From assembly GCA_024138025.1 (NCBI GenBank), contig JAMXBD010000065.1:124001-188000 (forward strand): 64,000 nt of DNA, given 5' to 3'. A program made the position numbers and the translations under genes. The stretch is from Combretum micranthum. Taxonomy: Eukaryota > Streptophyta > Magnoliopsida > Myrtales > Combretaceae. Numbering within the stretch: the first letter of the stretch is position 1; every line of letters starts with the position of its first letter. Positions 57,748 to 64,000 of this stretch are shown piece after piece. Under the pieces are notes generated by a model that searched no databases, was not told the origin of the DNA, and saw only the letters and a list, made by a program, of their open reading frames with translations.

Positions 57748-59034
57748 CCAACTGGAGCCTGGAGGAATAATAGGTGAAATATCATTCCATTTTCTTAAAA
57801 TGGAAGATCAATCATCATGAAGGTGCACCTAGTTTTTTGGTGAATATGGTGGTAAAGCAAGTGATTGGACTGGGGCGGGCAGCTGTCATCCTGGCCCAAC
57901 GAAAAAAAAAAAAAGGTTAATAGATGATTTTAGGAAATTGATAGCTTAACATGATGATTGACTTTTTCATTCTTGAATTCTGTGCTGGATTTTTACATTA
58001 TAGGTTACAGCTGTTTTGATTGCTTCATTGTCATTTTCTTTTTGGCTATCAACCATCATGTGAGCGAAAGGGCTAACGAATAATTAATCATATAAGCTAA
58101 TAAAGTAAATTAAAATTTTATATTCATAAATATCATGCGAACTTGCTCTTTCTGTTGGGTTAACACTCCCAGCAAATAGGATCATATGCCATGTAATTAA
58201 TAAAAAATTAAATAATTGAGTTGGCAGATTAACACACATAATTAAAGTTTTTAAGAGTTAATCTTCCTATTTAATTATTTAATTAGATAATTATATATTA
58301 ATCTACGTATTTAATTGTTTGATTTTTCTATTTTTTATTAGTTACTTAACATATGTTACTTTTTTATTCATTGAATTTGTTTGTTGAGTAGCATTAATAA
58401 ACATAAAAATTTTGATTACATATTAAATAGTTATTTCAAAGTTTAGATAATTAATTATATACTTAGAAAAAGTTCAACTATATTATTGTATATTAAGCCA
58501 ACGAAAAAAAAAAAAAGAATGTTTCACATATAATTTACCATAATACTTATATATGTTCTATCAAAAAGCCATATCCTTTGTTTTTTCCCTCTCTCCTTTC
58601 CCCTTCCTTCTCCCCAACAGCCCCCTTGCCATATCTTCTCCTACATCTATTAAATCATTAGAACATACCAAAATATAAGGCATTAGGTAGGAATGGAAAA
58701 AGGAAATTGACAAAATTGAACTAATTCATGATTTTATGATTAGTTTGAAGGGATAAATCAATCTATAAAACCAAACAAAACTATTTAAAAATATAATAAT
58801 AATGTTATGCTTCTAATTAAGAAAATTCTTATATTATAACATGGCACTTAAAGAAAACTTTTATTTACATTTATTAAAATGTATGATTATTTAACTTTTA
58901 TATCTACGATCTATGAATTATATAAAGGATTAGTCAAAATATACTTTATGTATAACATTAATTGTTAATGAACATTTAAATTTTTTAGTTGTGGGAGATA
59001 ATTTGATTTACTCCTATATGGTTCAATTGTTATA
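57748..59034. other. Intergenic DNA, nothing recognised
   Basis: AT-rich with short homopolymers; no gene or bounded repeat. Confidence 0.5.
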
Positions 59035-61154
59035 TTAAATGTATGCCCTAAATATTAGGGTCATCTATACCCCACCACATGTCTATATTTATTGTAAACA
59101 CACAAAGGTTTAGATCTTGCTAAATACCACAATTATAATATAATAACATAAACTCCCATTCACACACATAAGTCAGGAAACATCCATATTCAAGTCACTT
59201 AAAACTTGCATAACACATCATACTAAACAACTACTGGAGAAGGATAAAAAAGCAGTCCATCTATTTTACAACAAACCATAAACACTAAAGGAAAGTGGGT
59301 CTATGCCCTAATTAACAACTAGACACAACACCCTATATTAAGATTAAGGTAGACATAAGACATGCATAACTTCAAAGCCTCATATTATTTACTCATTAGC
59401 AAGATAGTCATCATCACTAGTCTTCCCTATAGTCCACAACTACATCGTATTTAGAAAGATCAAACATAACAAAGTGCTACCTAAACTTAAAAAAATGAAA
59501 AGATGAGTCGAGCCCATACGGTATTACCACAAGCACAACATGAACATACACAAAAAATTCAAACGCAATCCTAATTCTATTGCGGCAAACAATCCAATTA
59601 TTATCTCTACTTTAAGTCCACAATCAACACAGGATAACTTAGTATCCCAACAACACACTTATATATATCTATATATATATACATATATACGATGTTGGGT
59701 ACACCTAAGACTCCAAGAATCCATGAGTTTAGGAATTCATGAGTCAAGAGTCATTCCTATATCTACCCACAATCATCTCAGTGTGACTCCATTAGGGACA
59801 ACACTATATAAAGATCATCGAGGTAGCGTGTTGACATCACCAGTACTTCTAGTCCATTAATCATAGCCAAACACACACAACACACAATAATTAAGATTGG
59901 ATATGTTATTAGTCATTTTATTAAACTATCATAACAGACACAAGCAACACATAAAGTAATAAGCGTATCTAGAAATAGACAATGTTGTGAAACAAAACTT
60001 CTATGCTAAGTTACAAGGTAAATAAAACATTCAAAATCATCTATAGTCCAAATTTCATCTATAGGTTATAATTCTTACCTTTCACTCCCACCTCAAAAGT
60101 TATCGTGCTTATGTGCACATTTAGTTCTTAGATAAGGATTTAAATTTGAAATAAAGGAAAAAAAGTAATTAATTTAGCAATATTTGGATTCTAAGGTTTA
60201 AACCTTATGGATGAATTTAAACAAGTTCGAAAGGTTATATCAAAGAAAACACGTTGACAAAATGTTGTTTTATACACAAGTGCTAACACCACTTGTGTTT
60301 CACTCTTGTACTTTTACATGGGTAACTACACCACTCGTATGGGGAACATAAGCATGATTTTTAAGACTTTAAGTATTGTATTCAACAGGTTTCAACATGA
60401 CTCATGTACTCATTTATGTGAGGAACAAACTCTCAAAAACTTGGAAAACAGCGTTATACAATTTATAAAGACACGAATACAACTTGTATACTTAGTTGTG
60501 TTGAAAATATAACCCACATAGTAAAACAATGCATTACGTGTTCAAGTGTGTACTTAGTTGTGATGAACTTGACATAGTATTTCTTGCGATACTTTGCAAA
60601 TTTCTAACTTATCGTTGTTCCTAACATAAAAAAAACAAACAAAAACAATTCCTAAGCTTTCTCCATACGCCAATATATTTTGCAACAAAAGGAAACCCAT
60701 CATAGAAAAACCTATTATCCTTGATATAGATTTGCATACTTCACTATTCTTCTCAATCGATCTTATGTCCTTCTTGTTTTAGAACTTCCTTCTTGATTAC
60801 TTCTACACTTGTCGTTCCTCCTTTGGAAACTTGCTGTCAACATGCAAACGCGTCGATCACCATTGTTTCCTCATGAGAAACACTATATGCAAGGGAAAAA
60901 GAAGCAAAAGTGGTTATTTGACATTATTTTATGTAGAAAAATCATTTAGGTTTGGTGGAGATTGATGAGAAAGAGAAGAATGAAAGTCTGAATACATAGG
61001 AAAAAGAAGAAGACATGAAGTTACTTTTAATTTTTAAATGTTTTAACCATCAAGATACATTAAATTACCAACATGTGCTTTCATTAAAACATTAACTATG
61101 AAACTGCGCTTCTTTTATTTAATTTTTTTCTTTATATTGGGGTATTTCATTAAA
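59035..61154 (-). mobile_element. Family-1 solo LTR (copy B), uninterrupted
   Basis: The element is 59040-61149 (2110 bp) with the exact 5-bp duplication TTAAA (59035-59039 and 61150-61154). On the minus strand it starts TGAAATACCCCAATATAAAG and ends GGGCATACA. It aligns with copy A (34271-34769 plus 41547-43284) and carries the unfilled site GGTATTACCACAAGC near 59520 where copy A holds the family-2 insertion. No protein-coding genes; frames of 68-106 codons inside are not recognisable. Confidence 0.88.
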
Positions 61155-61863
61155 TGAACTTAGTATTTTATATTTTTTGGTTTCAAACTAAAATAAATAA
61201 ATAAATTAATTAATTATGTATGAGTTTGATTCTTATTGAAAAGCGGTGCCAATCCAGCTTGAGACATAATTTACTAATTTAGAGATACTCGATTAATAAG
61301 TTGGTAGAGATAATAATCGTATCAATATATACATACATACATACATATATATATATAATATTATATATATATCTTGATAGATAGGTTCATCGATTTAGCC
61401 TAAACCCACGACAGCCTGATCCTAATTCAACATAGTTTGTCGCCAGGCCCGTCGCGCTCGCTGTGGCAGGACTGGCCCATCGTAGCGCCTTAAGGCTCCT
61501 CCTGAGTTTCGTGGTCGTGCTCAATCGCACCAATCTCCAATTAAACCAAGCATACAAATTTTTGTATTTGTCGTATATGTAATATGAAAACTCTAGACGA
61601 TTTCCAAACAAATTCTTGATTATCATAAATTGAATGAAAGGTATTGGTATGAAAATGCATCCACACCTAACCTATCTATATCTCTCAATCTTCCCAGTCA
61701 CCATTGGAACCAAATGAAAAATACATTCATAATATTTTGATTTGTAGATTGAAGATTTTATATTATCCATATATTAATATTTTCCATGTTATTTCTAATT
61801 TAATAAAACTTTGCATCTTATTTATGATGAGGTAATTTTGAGTTAGTGTAAAAATATAAATCT
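61155..61863. other. Intergenic DNA with GC-rich island
   Basis: A short GC-rich patch at about 61400-61510 (GCCAGGCCCGTCGCGCTCGC) stands out in AT-rich DNA. A 79-codon minus-strand frame over it has no recognisable domain. TACA and TA microsatellites lie at 61330-61375. Confidence 0.4.
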
Positions 61864-62276
61864 TTAATATATTGAGTAAAGGACATAAGAAAGTTACAAC
61901 GTTTGGGAGTAAGTTTATTTACAACGTTTAGAGTGGTTAAAACGGTCGCATCGTTTAAAGTTGTTAAAAATGTCACAACATTTGAGAATAAGTTTATTTT
62001 TTGTTACAATATTTAGAAAAGTATTTCAATTAAGGTTTCCACAGACATATGTCAACTTCTTTTGTTAACACATGTCAACTTCTCTTGGTAACACATGTCA
62101 ACTTGTCTTGGTTTCACGTGTCCATAGATACTTGAATTGAGTCACTTTTTCAAATGTTGTGATAAAAAATAAACTTAATGTTATGATTTCTTTTTAACCA
62201 CTCCAAACATTGTGATTTAAATTGAACTTATTCCTAAACATTATGACTTTCTGGTGTAATTTTCTCTTAATATACT
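61864..62276. mobile_element. Long-TIR MULE-type MITE
   Basis: The element proper is 61874-62266 (393 bp). Its halves are inverted repeats for about 170 bp. The outer ends read GAGTAAAGGACATAAGAAAG from the left and GAGAAAATTACACCAGAAAG inward from the right, and GAGTGGTTAAAA is shared inside. A 10-bp near-duplication flanks it (TTAATATATT and TTAATATACT, one mismatch). The centre has three copies of a 20-odd-bp unit built on ACATGTCAACTT. No coding capacity. Confidence 0.8.
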
Positions 62277-62544
62277 TGATATGTTACAAGGATAAATGAT
62301 TTACACCGGAATGAAAGATTTTTTATTTCCTCGAAAAATCTCTCATATAAATTGTTTTATTAGCTTTTGCACATTTATATCTTAAGATTTTTTCCACTAA
62401 TCTTTTAATGGATTCACATTGCAATAAATCTCTCATTCAATTAGTAATCTAGAATAATTTTTTCTTATAAACAAAATAGGTATGACTAATTATTTGTAGA
62501 TTTATATATATATTTTTTAATTTCTATTACAATTATTAAGGAAA

Positions 62545-62668
62545 GGAAAGAATTCCCTTCCATGGTCTCTTTTTAATCTCTTAAGTGAGAGGTACCAGGT
62601 TCGAATTCCCCTTCCCTCGTTGTAATAGCCAAAAAAAAAAAAGAGGGGATGGGGGAAGGGAAGAATTC
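62545..62668 (+). mobile_element. SINE-like retroposon fragment
   Basis: Contains a tRNA-type B box GGTTCGAATTCC (62598-62609) and an A12 tract about 20 bp downstream, flanked by near-identical 11-bp repeats (GGAAAGAATTC at 62545 and GGGAAGAATTC at 62658). The segment CTTAAGTGAGAGGTACC resembles plant tRNA-derived SINEs. About 15 purine-rich bases lie between the A tract and the right repeat, which is unusual. No A box is clear, so it may be truncated. Confidence 0.5.
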
Positions 62669-63836
62669 AACCCATCAAAATACCGATATTCATAGGTAAT
62701 AAAAAATTAGCATTGTTTGTAGATATAGGTGTACCATCCTTTGTTATTTATTTATTTTTATGGATGAAAAACAAGATTCCTAGTAGATTTCATGCTTTGA
62801 TACCTTGGATATTTCTATGGTAGTATTGTCAAATTCAATTATCTAACCACTAAAATAAATATAAAATTGATATATTAACTATTTCTGTATGCAATTGTAG
62901 TTCGATATGAATTTAATTATTTTAGTGATGCAATCATATTTGATATGAATTTGAGCGGTTAAATAAATAATGAGACTTATCTTGCTAAAATACATGATAA
63001 AACCATAGAATTTACTATAGAACATGCATCTAGTTATGTATGTATTCAGTTTTAATTTATTCAATTCCTATTTATATCTTATTTCTTGTACTTAAAGAAT
63101 CTCTCTCTCTCATATATACACACGGACACATACACACAAAAAATTAGACAACATCATGGGTTTGAAACAGGTTCGAAAATGAATTGAAACCATTGGTTCC
63201 AAGTCTAAAAATGAAAGAATTGGAACAAAAAATGCAGGAGACAATTCGATTTTGGTTCTGAAATTATGAAACAACCAATTTTATTTTTTAAAGTTAAATT
63301 AAAAAATAATTTAAATTTTAAACAAAATAAATTTAAAGTTCAAAATAATAATTATGTTTAAGAATATTATCATCTTTAACTTATTTTATTGAATATTTAT
63401 TTAGGATTTGTTTTTATTTATATACAACACAACCAACTTTAATTACATGATGTAGTGTGGAACTACCTAAATACTTTGGAGGCTTAAAAATATCATAGGA
63501 CAAAAAGTAGTCCGTATTATTAAGTAAAGAAAATTTTTTTTGGTGTAGCATATATTATGCAAACCAAACATATTTTTACAGTAAAGTTGTATGTTGTATT
63601 ATTAATAACAACACATTAAATACCACGAAATAGTAATATATTCAATCCGAATAGTTTAAACATTTAGAAATTTTATATTTTCTTTGATTTTTTTCTTTTT
63701 TATTTTGTTTCTTTTAATAAGTGAACCGAAGGTTCTACCAGGTTCTTGATTGGTTAACCAATGGTTTCGTAGTTAGTTCTTGAATTGACCGACCAACCCA
63801 ATTTTGATACTGACTATTTTGGTATTAGTTTTAAAC
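62669..63836. other. Intergenic DNA with possible old hAT remnant
   Basis: About 63155-63840 has edges CATGGGTTTGAAA and, inverted, CATGGTTTAAAA, and GGTTCC/ACCAATGG words like the ends of hAT elements. No matching 8-bp duplication was found. No gene. Confidence 0.35.
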
Positions 63837-63844
63837 CATGAGAC

Positions 63845-64000
63845 TAGGGGTGGATATGGAACGGTTTGGTTCGGATTAGAAAATTGTCAAACCATTAAAT
63901 AACAGTATGGCTTGGTTTGTATTACAAATTAAATAAAAAATTTAATTAAAAAGTTTATTTGTTCTGAATTTTTTTTACATTTGTGTGGATATTTAAATAT
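63845..64000. mobile_element. Left end of a hAT-like element, cut by the window edge
   Basis: Starts TAGGGGTGGATATGGAACGG, close to the left ends of hAT elements 1 and 2, and continues with GGTTTGGTTCGG and CAAACC subterminal words. The expected duplication would be CATGAGAC (63837-63844), but the other end lies outside the window. Confidence 0.6.

Noticed and set aside
62598..62609. tRNA gene suggested by a B box
   Set aside because: No A box, acceptor stem or anticodon arm can be drawn; a SINE fragment fits better.
63147..63848. Complete hAT element with CATGG ends
   Set aside because: Ends are partly inverted, but the flanking 8-mers (GACAACAT and AGACTAGG) do not match.

Overview
This is a nuclear window from a flowering plant. 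It is very AT-rich, its genes carry GT-AG introns, and it is packed with decayed plant transposable elements (Ty1-copia, Ty3-like long solo LTRs, MULE, hAT). The one convincing host gene is a xyloglucan endotransglucosylase/hydrolase of the XTH9 type. The species cannot be named from this sequence; a dicot or other non-grass angiosperm is plausible.

Layout. 1-9278 holds no recognisable gene, only AT-rich repeat-like blocks and homopolymer tracts. 9287-10501 is a non-autonomous hAT element with GC-rich ends and an exact 8-bp target duplication. About 10884-17131 is a decayed MULE that carries a transposase (D, D and E still readable, SWIM finger, CCHC-type knuckle) followed by a spliced plant mobile domain (PMD), with near-identical palindromes at both edges. 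It abuts a copia gag fragment (17136-17530). 20128-22026 is a copia element reduced to two LTRs and part of gag. 25255-26070 is a second hAT element. 31576-31889 is a long-TIR MULE-type MITE with a perfect 9-bp duplication.

34271-43284 is a three-level nest of solo LTRs: a minus-strand family-1 LTR interrupted by a plus-strand family-2 LTR (TSD ATTAC), itself interrupted by another family-2 LTR (TSD ATTAA). A second, uninterrupted family-1 solo LTR at 59040-61149 (TSD TTAAA) shows the unfilled version of the outer insertion site. 43517-43800 is a third, 284-bp hAT element.

45798-49292 is the XTH gene: four exons, 295 codons, TATA box at 45672. A 36-bp tandem repeat lies just downstream (49611-49740). 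51761-55866 is a minus-strand copia element with LTRs, primer site, polypurine tract and TSD AATAT; its protease is fused by deletion to the end of the integrase. Further right are a 134-bp duplication, the family-1 solo LTR, another long-TIR MITE (61874-62266), a SINE-like fragment and the left end of a fourth hAT-like element cut by the window edge.

Functionally only XTH is expected to work; it would remodel xyloglucan in the growing cell wall. In the transposon genes nonsense codons often sit where the family has Trp or Gln, which suggests decay by deamination of methylated cytosine. No rRNA, tRNA, CRISPR array or intact transposase or polymerase gene was found.
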